A stretch of DNA of 64,000 bases, taken from NCBI RefSeq assembly GCF_007997005.1, contig NZ_VOSL01000020.1, positions 55,341 to 119,340 of the forward strand, in the 5' to 3' direction. The notes beneath the pieces are model-generated. The model had not been told where the DNA came from and did no database searches. It saw nothing but the letters and a program-made list of their open reading frames with translations. This stretch comes from Lujinxingia vulgaris (GTDB lineage Bacteria; Myxococcota_A; Bradymonadia; Bradymonadales; Bradymonadaceae). Positions 35,900 through 44,534 of this stretch are shown here, in pieces. Positions within the stretch are counted from its first letter, which is position 1. Every line of letters starts with the position of its first letter. Both the position numbers and the translations under genes were made by a program.

Positions 35900-37777
35900 T
35901 TATTGAGGGGTTTCCAGGGCATTGAGGGCTTCGCTCAGCGCCTGTGCGAAGGCACGGGAGAGGTCGAGCTTCATCTCGCGGGAGTCGATAAAGGGGTTCA
36001 TCACGCTTAAACGCAGCACGGTGAGGTGGGTGGCGTTTGCGTCGAGCTCCACCTCCCAGTCGGCCAGGAGCGGATGCAGCAGAGCGCCGTAGGCCGAGAG
36101 GTTCAGCGAGGTCTTGGAGACAAAAAAGTCGCCGGCGCCCTGCGGCCCAAAACGCGCGTAGAGCGCCTCGCTGCGCGCGTTGATAGCGCTCAGCGACTCG
36201 CCGGGAGCGCCCACGCAGAAGCCCAGAAGGTTGGAAGACGCTGGTAGAAGGCGCACAGGCTGTGCCAGCTCGCTCAGGGTGGCCTCCAGGCGTTTGCGAG
36301 CCTCCAGGGTGCGGCGAAGGATTCGGCCGTAGCCCTGCGTGTTGAGGCCAATGGTGCGGGCGGTCAGCCAGGTGGCGACGGCGCCGGCGGCCGAGCGCGA
36401 GCCTTCGAGCGTCTGGGGCCCCGGGTCGCGGGCCTCTTCATCAAAGACCAGGTAGGGGGCGTCGATGCGGTGGGCCAGGTACTCGCGGGCCTGGCGGGCG
36501 ATGAAGGCGCCCGAGGCATAAGGCACGTAGCCGAGTTTGTGAGGATCGAGGGTCACGGAGTTGGTTCGGCCGATGGCTTCGAGGGCGCGGCAGACCGGCT
36601 CGCTCAGCGCGCAGCCGGACTCCGGCGAACACACGCTGGCGGCGAAGAAGCCTCCGTAGGCCGCGTCGACGTGGTGCCAGATGTGGTGGCCGAGCGCGGC
36701 GGCGCGGCGGTCGAGCAGATCTTGCACCCGGTCGATGGGATCGAAGGCGCCCAGCTCGGTGGTGCCCGCCACCGAGACGACCATCAGCACCGGGCGTCCC
36801 GCGGCGGCGGCCTCATTGAGGCGTTGCTCCAGGTGCTCGACGCAGAGGGTGCCCTCGGCGCTCAGGCGCACCGGCCAGAGGGCTTCTTTGCCCAGCCCCA
36901 GCAGTTCGACGCCTTTGACCCAGGAGTAATGTTTGTGCTCGCCGATGAGCAGCACCGGGCCGCGGTAGGGCTGCTCAAAGTGCTGGCGCAGAAGTTCGGC
37001 CAGGGCAAAGGGGTTCATCGCCTGAAGATCGCCAGAGAGCGGGTCGTTTTCGGCGTTTTCGGCGTTTGAGGTGTCGGAGGGCGCGTCGGGGCCCAGCGCG
37101 TCGTAGCGGGCCCAGCCGAGATGCGCGGCCTCCACGAGGCTGAGGGCCGGGAGGGTGCCGCGGGCGCGGGCCTGCGCGCCGCGGGCGATAAAGCGCAACA
37201 TGCGACTTCGGGCGCGGGTCATCGCCTCGAAGTTTGCGATGGTCCCGCCGCTTGTGAAATGCCCGCGTGGCGAGGCTTTGCCCTGACTGGAAAATCCCAG
37301 CATTTCTGCAAGCGCGTCAATCGCCTCCGCCTCCAGCTTCACCCCCACTCGCGAGGATTCGCCGGAGATGTTGTTGGGGTTATGCAGCAGCGTGAGCACG
37401 TGCCCTACCATCGCCGGCATCGAGGTCTCGGAGAACATATGCCCGATGTAGCGGGGGCTGTACTTGGGAACCTCCGACTCGAAGCGGGCAAGCAGGTCGA
37501 GGAGCTCGCGCTCAAAATGGCGGCGGCGCCCCTGAAACTCCGAGGACTGGCGGTCGTTTTGCGAGATGGCGCGGCCGTCGTCGGGGTAGACCTCGCGGCG
37601 CCAGCGCACGTAGCTCTCAAAGACCTGGTTGATGATCTGGCGCAGCCACTCGGCGTTCTCGGCCTGCGGGCCCAGAAAGAAGCTTTTTAGAGCGATATCG
37701 CTCGGGGCGCAGTCGCTCTCCGAGAGCGTGTCGGGACGAAGGGGGGCGTCGGTGGGGGAGATGGCGTCGGCGCTCAT
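35900..37777 (-). CDS. PLP-dependent group II amino-acid decarboxylase
   Basis: This 625-residue protein starts MSADAISPTD at 37777 after GAGG and ends at 35900. Motifs of the group II fold are clear: HFTSGGTIANFEA, HHVDAAYGG and the PLP lysine in TLDPHKLGYVPYASG. The N-terminal ~100 residues are an extra extension. Group II members act on glutamate, diaminobutyrate, tyrosine or other aromatic acids; the substrate cannot be told from what is visible. Its start overlaps the end of the membrane protein gene upstream (ATGA), so both are in one operon. Confidence 0.9.
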   Translation of the reverse strand: MSADAISPTDAPLRPDTLSESDCAPSDIALKSFFLGPQAENAEWLRQIINQVFESYVRWRREVYPDDGRAISQNDRQSSEFQGRRRHFERELLDLLARFESEVPKYSPRYIGHMFSETSMPAMVGHVLTLLHNPNNISGESSRVGVKLEAEAIDALAEMLGFSSQGKASPRGHFTSGGTIANFEAMTRARSRMLRFIARGAQARARGTLPALSLVEAAHLGWARYDALGPDAPSDTSNAENAENDPLSGDLQAMNPFALAELLRQHFEQPYRGPVLLIGEHKHYSWVKGVELLGLGKEALWPVRLSAEGTLCVEHLEQRLNEAAAAGRPVLMVVSVAGTTELGAFDPIDRVQDLLDRRAAALGHHIWHHVDAAYGGFFAASVCSPESGCALSEPVCRALEAIGRTNSVTLDPHKLGYVPYASGAFIARQAREYLAHRIDAPYLVFDEEARDPGPQTLEGSRSAAGAVATWLTARTIGLNTQGYGRILRRTLEARKRLEATLSELAQPVRLLPASSNLLGFCVGAPGESLSAINARSEALYARFGPQGAGDFFVSKTSLNLSAYGALLHPLLADWEVELDANATHLTVLRLSVMNPFIDSREMKLDLSRAFAQALSEALNALETPQ

Positions 37778-39030
37778 TGCTGCCTCGGGGCCTGGAAGGG
37801 GGTGGTGCGAGGAAGGAGGGCCTGCAGAGTGGCAAGCGCGCTCAGCATAGTGGCCCCGAGCGCGCCCGCAAGGGCCGAGACGAGCACCCAGCGCCCGGTG
37901 AGGGCAGCGGGCCAGATGCCGGTCAGCGGCAAAAGTGTGCTCAAAAGAAGGGTCACGGCCAGTGTCCAGGTCGCCGGCGAGGGGCTTCGGGAGGGGCCGA
38001 AATGTCGTGCGGCGACGCTGATGAGAGTGAGCGTAACGGCGCCGGCAAACGCTGTATGTAAGAAGAAGAGGCGTAGCCCGGCCGTCTGCCCCCAGTGGGC
38101 GACAGGGGGGATCGCGATGGCGGCGAGCATCAGGGCGCTGGCGAGCAAGAGGCCGAGCGCGACGCGATGCCAGGGTTGAAGCGCGCGCCAGAGCGGCAGG
38201 CTCAGCGCCATCAACCCGGCCGCGCTCAGCGCCGCGCCGACGTGCCCCAGAATGCGAATCGCCGCTCCAAGCTCCGCTGTGGGCATGCCGGCCAGAAAGA
38301 GGAGCGGTAGGCCGGCGATGAGCATCCAGCGCGCCTGCGCCTCGGCAGGCGATGCGGGCAGCGCGGTCTCGGCGCGAAGCAGCGCCAGCGCGCCGACCAG
38401 GAGCCAGCCGATGCCAAAGAGATCGACGAAGAAGTGTACGGCGAGTTGCTGGCTGAGCGGGTCGCCGCTCTTGGTGATCATCTGCGCGGCCAGGGCCCAG
38501 GCGCCGATTGAAGAGACGACCATGGCGCCCACGGCGATCTTCAGCAGAGATGTCGCGGGGTTTGGTGCGCGGGCGTTCGGGGCGCGTCGCGCCGCCCAAA
38601 AGACGATTGCGGCGAAGACGTACCAGACGAGCATCGCCACCCCGCTGAGCGCGGCGGCGATGGGGATGTTGGCCTCGCCGATGGCCGCCGAGCGGTAGCC
38701 GTAGAGCGCAAAGGCCGGGGTGCTCAGCGCGGCCAGCAGGAGCGCCGCCCAGCCCGTGGCCAGGGTCGCGCGTACCGGGAGCTTCAAGCCCAGCGCGGGG
38801 GCGCGGGCGATGATCAGCGCGATGAGCGCCGGGGTGGCCCAGCCCATCAGCATCAGGTGGCTATGCGCGTGACGCAGGTCGCCGGCCTGAAGTCCGAAAA
38901 AATCGCCGCGAAGCATGCCGAAGCGGAAGAGGGCTCCCAGCGCCGCGGCCACGACGAAGCCCAGGGCGCTGGCCATAAAGAGGCGGCGCGGGGCGGCGAG
39001 GTTGGGGGAGTGGGTGGAGGTTCGGGTCAT
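37774..39030 (-). CDS. Polytopic membrane protein with conserved His motif
   Basis: This 418-residue protein starts MTRTSTHSPN at 39030 and has about 11-12 predicted membrane helices. The segment LRHAHSHLMLMGWATPALIA (residues ~52-71) resembles the first-histidine region of NnrS- or haem-copper-oxidase-like membrane proteins, and a second His occurs in AVHFFVDLFGIGWLL. Haem or metal binding is therefore possible, but no full haem-copper set of ligands is evident. It overlaps the decarboxylase gene by 4 bp. Confidence 0.7.
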   Translation of the reverse strand: MTRTSTHSPNLAAPRRLFMASALGFVVAAALGALFRFGMLRGDFFGLQAGDLRHAHSHLMLMGWATPALIALIIARAPALGLKLPVRATLATGWAALLLAALSTPAFALYGYRSAAIGEANIPIAAALSGVAMLVWYVFAAIVFWAARRAPNARAPNPATSLLKIAVGAMVVSSIGAWALAAQMITKSGDPLSQQLAVHFFVDLFGIGWLLVGALALLRAETALPASPAEAQARWMLIAGLPLLFLAGMPTAELGAAIRILGHVGAALSAAGLMALSLPLWRALQPWHRVALGLLLASALMLAAIAIPPVAHWGQTAGLRLFFLHTAFAGAVTLTLISVAARHFGPSRSPSPATWTLAVTLLLSTLLPLTGIWPAALTGRWVLVSALAGALGATMLSALATLQALLPRTTPFQAPRQQ

Positions 39031-39195
39031 GGGAGCTCGGTGGGTGGAGAGGGCGGTGGTGCCGAGCGCGTGGACTGCAATGGGTGTGCCGAGGGGCGGT
39101 CGGGTGCGCCGAGGGGCGGTCGGAGCGTGGAAGTGGCGGGTTGGCGTGGAATGTGAGGTGCACGTTTTGCGTGTGGGGGCGGTTTGGCGCAAAAG

Positions 39196-39312
39196 GTGCG
39201 TGGTGGGGGTGGGGGGGGATGCGGGGTGGTTGGGTGGTTGTGGGGTTGTGGGGCGCCGGTGGTGTGCGTGTTGTGGTTAGGTGGTTGGGTGGTTGGGTGG
39301 TTGTGGGGCGCC
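39196..39312 (+). repeat. G/T-rich low-complexity tract
   Basis: The plus strand is a run of GGTGG, GGGTGGTTG and GTGGGG blocks (GGTTGGGTGGTTGTGGGG and similar), with many G-runs at short spacing, so it could form G-quadruplexes. It lies about 165-280 bp upstream of the membrane-protein start at 39030, on the template side of that gene's promoter region. Confidence 0.75.
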
Positions 39313-39376
39313 GGGGTTCGCGGGGTTGGGAGGTTCGTAATGGGCGGTTGGGGGGGCGCGGGTTAGGGGGTGTTGC

Positions 39377-39508
39377 GAGGTCGAGCCCGAGATCGAGATC
39401 GAGACCGAGCCCGAGATCGAGATCGAGAGCGAGAGCGAGTTCGAGCCCGAGATCGAGATCGAGTTCGAGATCGAGTTCGAGATCGAGTTCGAGATCGAGT
39501 TCGAGTTC
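39377..39508. repeat. Solo hexanucleotide tract (NNCGAG family)
   Basis: About 22 hexamers ATCGAG, CCCGAG and TTCGAG, plus a few AGCGAG/ACCGAG variants, run in the same alphabet and orientation as the tract at 12506-12733. No four-helix-bundle gene or complementary arm is adjacent. Confidence 0.9.
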
Positions 39509-39526
39509 GTGGAAAATCACGACCGT

Positions 39527-39822
39527 GGGTCACCTGAAAGTTGACCGTGGGTCACTTGAGAGATGACCGAGGGTCGGCTGAGCACGAGCGTTTATGCGGG
39601 TGAAGCGTGACTCTGGGTCACCTGCTCCAGATCGACCCGGGGTCACCTGAGAGATGACCGTGGGTCATTGGAAACATGACCCGGAAACATGACCCGGGGT
39701 CCCCTTCGAGATGGCCGAGGGTCGGCTGAGCACGAGCGTTTATGCGGGTGAAACGCGACCGTGGGTCACCTGCTCCAGATCGACCCAGGGTCAGCTGAGA
39801 GATGACCGTGGGTCACCTTAAA
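39527..39822. repeat. Palindromic-core array 1 (GACC-N3-GGTC), 22-bp units with a duplicated block
   Basis: About ten units share a core GACCGTGGGTC or GACCCGGGGTC followed by ACCTGAAAGTT-like spacers. A larger block (39565 onwards) is repeated 148 bp later (39713 onwards) with a few changes, showing that the array grew by segmental duplication as well as unit by unit. No gene is present. Confidence 0.85.
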
Positions 39823-39939
39823 CGCTGTATTCGCGCGGGTTTTTGCCATCGGTGGCGCAGAACCCGGTGACCGGCCGAATACCCGAAGCCCCAATCCTCA
39901 TGCGCTTCGACGCCACTCTTTTAAATTGAAAGAGAGGCG

Positions 39940-40365
39940 TCGAAGTGCTCGGGGCGGGTGTTCGAATTGAAAGAGGTGTATCGAAGTGCCCGACGGGGGA
40001 TCCGCCGGCTGAAAGAGGTGTGTCGAAGTGCCCGACGGTGGATCCGCCGGCTGAAAGAGGTGTGTCGAAGTGCCCGACGGGGGATCCGCCGGCTGGAAGA
40101 GGTGTGTCGAAGTGCCCGACGGGGGATCCGCCGGCTGAAAGAGGTGTGTCGAAGCAAAGGACTCGCGTGTTTTGAAACAAAAGAGGTGCGTCGGAGCAAA
40201 CGACGCGGGTGTTTCAAGTGCGGGAAGGCGTGTCGAGGCGAACGCCACGCGTGCTTCCGGTGCAGGAAGGTGTGTCGGAGCGAAGGACACGCCTGTTTTA
40301 AATACGGGATGGCGCTCCGAGGCGAACGACGCGAGTGTTTCAAATGCGGGAAGGTGTTTGGGACC
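39940..40365 (+). repeat. Minisatellite C: about ten 42-bp units
   Basis: The landmark TCGAAG/TCGGAG/TCGAGG recurs at 39981, 40023, 40065, 40107, 40149, 40191, 40233 and 40275, an exact 42-bp step, and continues less perfectly to about 40359. The first five units are nearly identical (AGTGCCCGACGGGGGATCCG); the later ones keep the period but change sequence. Both strands are open in several frames (the plus strand gives CFKCGK-like repeats), which I ascribe to the period. Confidence 0.9.
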
Positions 40366-40480
40366 GGTCGAGACGTGAGGTCTGGCAGCGAGCCCTGGAT
40401 GTGACCGGTCCGGGGGGCCGAAGCACTGCAGGTCTGGCGTCAGTGCGGCGCGATCTGCATGTGCTTCGAGCAGCCGCGAC

Positions 40481-41038
40481 TTAAAGCAACGACTCAATCG
40501 CTGCAATCACCTCCGGCGCGTCCGGCTGGACCGAGGGCGCGAAACGAAAGCGCACCTCCCCCTCCCGATCCACCAGAAATTTCTCAAAGTTCCAGCTGAT
40601 GTTCTCGCCGCCACCGGCCTCGCTGTTGATGAGAAACTGGTAGAGGGGGCTGCGGCCGCCGCCGTTGACCTCCTGCTTGGCGAGCAGCGGAAAATCCACG
40701 CCGTAGGTCACCGCGCAGAAGCTCTCGATCTCTTCGGCTGTGCCGGGCTCCTGGCCCAGAAACTGGTTGCAGGGGGCGCCCACGATCTCAAAGCCCTGCT
40801 CGTGAAAGCGCTCGCGAATCTTCACCAGCGTCTCGTACTGGGGGGTGAGCCCGCAGCGGCTGGCGACGTTCACAAAGAGCACGACCTTGCCCTGATACGC
40901 GTCGGTGGGCAGGGGATCGCCGTGCAGCCCCACTAGCTCAGCCTCCTCCAAAGAGGCCGGGCCGGGGCCCTCGGGGGGCTTTCCGAACTTAACTCGGGTG
41001 ACAGCGTCGTTGGCTTTTTTGGCGATCTTCTTCAACAT
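40481..41038 (-). CDS. gpx: Glutathione peroxidase family protein
   Basis: This 185-residue protein carries the three family motifs: VNVASRCGLTPQY with the redox Cys62, PCNQFLGQEPGT and SWNFEKFLV. Known members reduce hydroperoxides with thioredoxin or glutathione; most bacterial ones use thioredoxin. The N-terminal ~30 residues are an unusual extension rich in Lys. Repeat arrays flank the gene on both sides. Confidence 0.93.
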   Translation of the reverse strand: MLKKIAKKANDAVTRVKFGKPPEGPGPASLEEAELVGLHGDPLPTDAYQGKVVLFVNVASRCGLTPQYETLVKIRERFHEQGFEIVGAPCNQFLGQEPGTAEEIESFCAVTYGVDFPLLAKQEVNGGGRSPLYQFLINSEAGGGENISWNFEKFLVDREGEVRFRFAPSVQPDAPEVIAAIESLL

Positions 41039-41247
41039 CAGCGCTCCTGGTCCGGGGGAAGGTCAACATCGTTGGGGTCGAGGTGAGCGAGGGTAGCAGT
41101 TGAGAAACCGGGTGTCGCTCGGGTTGTGTGGCTTTGGATAACGGTGACCTGCGGTGGGTTTCAAAAAGGGCAGTGAAGACGCGTGACGTCGCGTGATTTC
41201 AGGGGGGATGCGGTCATCGGCAAACGACCCACGGTCGGGTGTGGAGG

Positions 41248-41584
41248 TGACCGTGGGTCAGGTGTGGAGGTGACCGTGGGTCAGGTGTGGAGGTGACCGT
41301 GGGTCAGGTGTGGAGGTGACCGTGGGTCGGTCTGTGAGGTGACCGTGGGTCAGGTGTGGAGGTGACCGTGGGTCGGTCTGTGAGGTGACCGTGGGTCAGG
41401 TGTGGAGGTGACCGTGGGTCGGTCTTGGAGGTGACCGTGGGTCAGTCTGTGAGGTGACCGTGGGTCAGTCTGTGAGGTGACCGTGGGTCAGTCTGTGAGG
41501 TGACCGTGGGTCAGGTTGGGAGGTGACCGTGGGTCAGTCTCGGAGGTGACCGTGGGTCAGTCTGTGAGGTGACCGTGGGTCACC
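41248..41584 (+). repeat. Palindromic-core array 2: 15 units of 23 bp
   Basis: Fifteen copies of the exact 13-mer GTGACCGTGGGTC occur at a steady 23-bp step, separated by 10-bp linkers that come in six variants (AGGTGTGGAG, GGTCTGTGAG, AGTCTGTGAG and others). A single inverted core, GACCCACGGTC, precedes the array near 41226. It fills the 606-bp gap between gpx and the GNAT gene. No gene is present. Confidence 0.95.
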
Positions 41585-41644
41585 GGGTTGCCGCACGAAC
41601 AAAGGCTGAGACGCAACCCCGCTTCGGTTTGGCTCCGCGTCAGG

Positions 41645-42061
41645 TCATGACTCGCCAGCGCCCCGCTGGTTCGAGTAGTGGCGTCGCGCCATGCCTTTCA
41701 GAGCCCGAAACCCGAGAGGCGCATAGAAGGCCTCCAGCTCCGGATCGCAGACGATGTCGACCATGTAGAGGTGGTCGAGCTGTGCGCTCAGCTCGGCGAT
41801 GAGGCGCCGGCCGATGCCCTGTCCCTGCCACTCGGGCAACACCTCGAGCAGGGGGATGTACGCGCTCAACACCCCGTCGGAGATGGCGTTGGCGAAGCCG
41901 ATGACATGGCCTGTCTCGGTGTCGACGGCCAACGCCAGGGCGTAGGCGTTTTGGAGGATGCGCAGGTGGGTGGCGGGGTCGGGGTGGGTCGGCCAGCCGA
42001 CGAAGAAGCCCTGGAGGTGGGCGGAGGTGATGGTGGTGAGGTGGGTCTGGTAGCGGAGCAT
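41645..42061 (-). CDS. GNAT family N-acetyltransferase
   Basis: This 138-residue protein starts at MLRYQTHLTT (42061); a start at 42124, overlapping the upstream gene, is also possible. The acetyl-CoA loop is clear in LPEWQGQGIGRRLIAEL (residues ~75-92), preceded by GHVIGFANAI and followed by LEAFYAPLGFRAL. It acetylates an amine or small molecule that cannot be predicted. Located directly downstream of the AbiE-like operon, it may be part of it. Confidence 0.85.
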   Translation of the reverse strand: MLRYQTHLTTITSAHLQGFFVGWPTHPDPATHLRILQNAYALALAVDTETGHVIGFANAISDGVLSAYIPLLEVLPEWQGQGIGRRLIAELSAQLDHLYMVDIVCDPELEAFYAPLGFRALKGMARRHYSNQRGAGES

Positions 42062-42116
42062 GGGGGGCCTGAGGGTGGACTTGGGAGGCGCGACTGGAAA
42101 AAGAGTCACCCACCGT

Positions 42117-42971
42117 TCATTCATCAGCGTCCAGAACACCCAGGAGGTCTTGAATCAGCGCGCTTACATCGGCTTGCGTCTCATCGTGGGGCCCTCCGTG
42201 AAGAAAATGCGCTGTTCGCAGCGGGCCCGGTCCGTCGATCGTTATGAAATCGTCTCTTAATATTCTAAGGGCGTGCTGGAGGTACTCAGACCCTGAGAGC
42301 TTGCGAAGGTTTTTGGCAATTCCCTCGATCTGCGACGCATGGTTCTGAATAACGTATACGAGGTCGTAGGCATCTTTGTTTTCACCCCGTCCTTCAAACG
42401 CCAACGCCTTGAGAATGATGAATGGTGCTGCTCCACAAACTTTCACCGTGCGTTTGGTTCTTTCGTTTTGAAGCGTTTTTCCCGTGATTTCGATGGTCTC
42501 GAACTGCTGGAAGGCCAACTCCAGTCCAGGGGTGACGAGCGCGGCGAAATCGCTTTCCAAATGCTTCACTTTGCCGCCTTTGGCGTCATCGTCGACAGGC
42601 GGCATGAGGAAGTCGAGGGTCACCCGCGCGGCGTCCTTTTCGAACACCCAGCGCTGGAAGGTTTGATTGCCACGATCATTTACGTCGGGAGCGAAACCGC
42701 GGTCGCGGAGGCGTTTGGCAATCTCGCGATAGCGCTCCTCTTGGAGAAGTGCCAGAGCGAGTCCGAGGTCGAGGTCCTGGGTTCCGACATGAGCCTCGAC
42801 TCCCTGTGGCAGACTCTCCAGGGGAATCAGCAAGGAGGGAACAAGACCGCCCACGATAACGATATCATCGAGAAGGTCGCCCAGAATGGTCGCAAGGTAG
42901 AGACATGCCTGATGGACGAGCTGAGTGGCGCTGGCACGATAGCCGTCCGCAGTCTGAGGTTTATTCGTCAT
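42117..42971 (-). CDS. AbiEii-like nucleotidyltransferase (toxin candidate)
   Basis: This 284-residue protein has the minimal-nucleotidyltransferase motif near residues 38-75: VIVGGLVPSLLI followed by GTQDLDLGLAL (the D-x-D pair). The layout recalls the AbiEii toxins, which nucleotidylate tRNA or otherwise stop growth. The C-terminal half is alpha-helical with no motif. It lies 7 bp downstream of the AbiEi-like gene, giving the antitoxin-toxin order of type IV AbiE systems. The family call is from motif and context only. Confidence 0.75.
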   Translation of the reverse strand: MTNKPQTADGYRASATQLVHQACLYLATILGDLLDDIVIVGGLVPSLLIPLESLPQGVEAHVGTQDLDLGLALALLQEERYREIAKRLRDRGFAPDVNDRGNQTFQRWVFEKDAARVTLDFLMPPVDDDAKGGKVKHLESDFAALVTPGLELAFQQFETIEITGKTLQNERTKRTVKVCGAAPFIILKALAFEGRGENKDAYDLVYVIQNHASQIEGIAKNLRKLSGSEYLQHALRILRDDFITIDGPGPLRTAHFLHGGPHDETQADVSALIQDLLGVLDADE

Positions 42972-42978
42972 AGTGTCT

Positions 42979-44034
42979 TTACGGGAACAGGGTCTGTCGT
43001 AGGTGCTCTGCTGCTTCGGCGCTCCGTTCCGGGTGATCTTTTAGATCGAGAACCATCTGAATGGGGTGAACGTGCTCGAAACCATTGCGTGTTTTGGCGC
43101 CCTGAAAAACCCCTTCATCGTTGGGCGTGACGAGCCAGAGGTTCGCTCCGCGCTGACCTTCGTGGAAACGAAGCGCTTTTTCATCGTCTGCACCGAGGGG
43201 GGCGCGAAGGTAAAATGTGGCGGTTCGGAAGTTGGCGAACCCATCAACGAGCCACGCACCGCTCAGGCCCGTGAGCGCGTAGTCTATCTTTCGAGCATGA
43301 AAGATTTCAGCGACCCGCTCCATCAACTCCGGGCCGCTCCTTGCGGCCACCGTACCTCGCCGAATGCGGTGTTTGTCAAAGCGGTAGTTTTCCAGCCATG
43401 AGTCGAGAAGAAGAGCCGGGTCACTGGCACCCACCGCACCGGCTTCGTCGCGGTGTAAGAGTCTCAGACTTTCCAGACGTGAGACGACTCGACTCGTATA
43501 ACCCTCACTGAGGCCGGTGGCTTCGGCGATCTCTTTTTGAAGAAACGTGCGCTCCGGAAAGCGCAGCACGTGACGGGTAATTCGCGAGCTTTTGGGCGCA
43601 AAAACGTTGGGAGGACGGCCCCGACGGGTGAATTGATTCGATTTTCCTTCAACGTGAAGTCGTAGTTTGGGGGCTATGATGTGGGCGTTGCCCGAAAGAT
43701 CGAGCCAGGGGATGCGCTCGTCTTCGCAGCGTTGGGCACCAGTGGACGTCATGTAAGGCACGACCAAAAGCGGGATCACATCCATGGGCAGGAGGTAAGC
43801 CATACGCTTAAGATGGTCGATGCCCGACGCGACGGAAGGGAGCGACGCGCTCGTCTTCCAAATTATGTCAAAACGAAACCCAGCGGCCTCAGCGATGATC
43901 GCCGGACCGTGTTGGGAGGCCTGGAGATCCGGCGACTCAAAAAAAACATGGATATCGTCGACCTCGACGCCCAGAAGGCGCGCGAGATTGGTCTGAATGC
44001 TGTTTATGACTTCTCGATCGGATAAAGCGGGCAT
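42979..44034 (-). CDS. AbiEi-like winged-helix antitoxin/regulator
   Basis: This 351-residue protein has a central winged HTH (about residues 150-190, FPERTFLQKEIAEATGLSEG, TSRVVSRLESLRLLHRDE) and a C-terminal domain with ALTGLSGAWLVDGFANFRTA. This matches AbiEi-type antitoxins, which bind an inverted repeat upstream of their own operon. A 14-bp perfect inverted repeat lies 22 bp upstream of this start (44056-44113). Antitoxin activity against the downstream nucleotidyltransferase is expected by family analogy. Confidence 0.82.
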   Translation of the reverse strand: MPALSDREVINSIQTNLARLLGVEVDDIHVFFESPDLQASQHGPAIIAEAAGFRFDIIWKTSASLPSVASGIDHLKRMAYLLPMDVIPLLVVPYMTSTGAQRCEDERIPWLDLSGNAHIIAPKLRLHVEGKSNQFTRRGRPPNVFAPKSSRITRHVLRFPERTFLQKEIAEATGLSEGYTSRVVSRLESLRLLHRDEAGAVGASDPALLLDSWLENYRFDKHRIRRGTVAARSGPELMERVAEIFHARKIDYALTGLSGAWLVDGFANFRTATFYLRAPLGADDEKALRFHEGQRGANLWLVTPNDEGVFQGAKTRNGFEHVHPIQMVLDLKDHPERSAEAAEHLRQTLFP

Positions 44035-44055
44035 AGTGCCTCCCTCGGGTTGAGT

Positions 44056-44113
44056 GACTTAACTAAATTACCCATGTTTCGCATAGGCGCAAGTCGGCGA
44101 ATTTAGTTAAGTC
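44056..44113 (-). promoter_or_regulatory. Operator of the AbiE-like operon (14-bp inverted repeat)
   Basis: GACTTAACTAAATT (44056-44069) and its exact complement AATTTAGTTAAGTC (44100-44113) are 30 bp apart, starting 22 bp upstream of the antitoxin start. Known AbiEi regulators bind paired inverted repeats at this place and repress. The AT-rich arms stand out against the GC-rich background. Confidence 0.8.
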
Positions 44114-44344
44114 GTAACTTCCCTACCGACCGAGAGACCGACAACACCCAGTCATGACGGGGATGATCGCAACTTTTGTTGGGTTTGATGAGGGGAGAGC
44201 AGGCCGACCGAGCGACCGACGAGCTTCTGGATTTTCGCGTATCGGCGATTTTCTCGTCGGAGAAAACCCGCCATGCACGAAAATCACGTCCATCGCCGCC
44301 CGGCGAGGGCTCAGATACGTAGCCTGATTGAACCCTCCTCCCCC

Positions 44345-44373
44345 TTGACACCCCGCCGCTCTGCAGGGCTAAT
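44345..44373 (+). promoter_or_regulatory. Sigma-70-like promoter candidate of the helical hypothetical gene
   Basis: TTGACA at 44345-44350 is followed after 17 bp by GCTAAT at 44368-44373, about 160 bp upstream of the start at 44535. The -35 is perfect; the -10 matches 4 of 6. The rest of the 44114-44534 gap holds no gene. Confidence 0.5.
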
Positions 44374-44534
44374 CTAACGCTCACGCACACCAGATCCGTC
44401 AGCTCCATGTCGTACCGTCGTAGGGGGATCTGTGTTTCGTCCGGGGCGCTTTGCTGCAGGGGCAGCGAGGCATTCATTGATGTGACGCGCGGCGCTTTTT
44501 TAATGGCCGCCGTCCTCGACGTGAGAGGAACGAC

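Noticed and set aside
35900..38599. Extension of the decarboxylase frame to an 899-codon protein.
   Set aside because: Residues upstream of 37777 overlap the membrane-protein gene in another frame and have no similarity to the family. A start with a ribosome site lies at 37777.
39957..40404. A 148-codon frame with CFKCGK-like repeats resembling zinc fingers.
   Set aside because: It lies wholly in the 42-bp array. Several frames on both strands are open for the same reason, and codon structure is not gene-like.
41248..41584. Possible CRISPR array.
   Set aside because: Repeats are 13 bp with 10-bp linkers that recur, far shorter than CRISPR repeats and spacers, and no cas gene is present.
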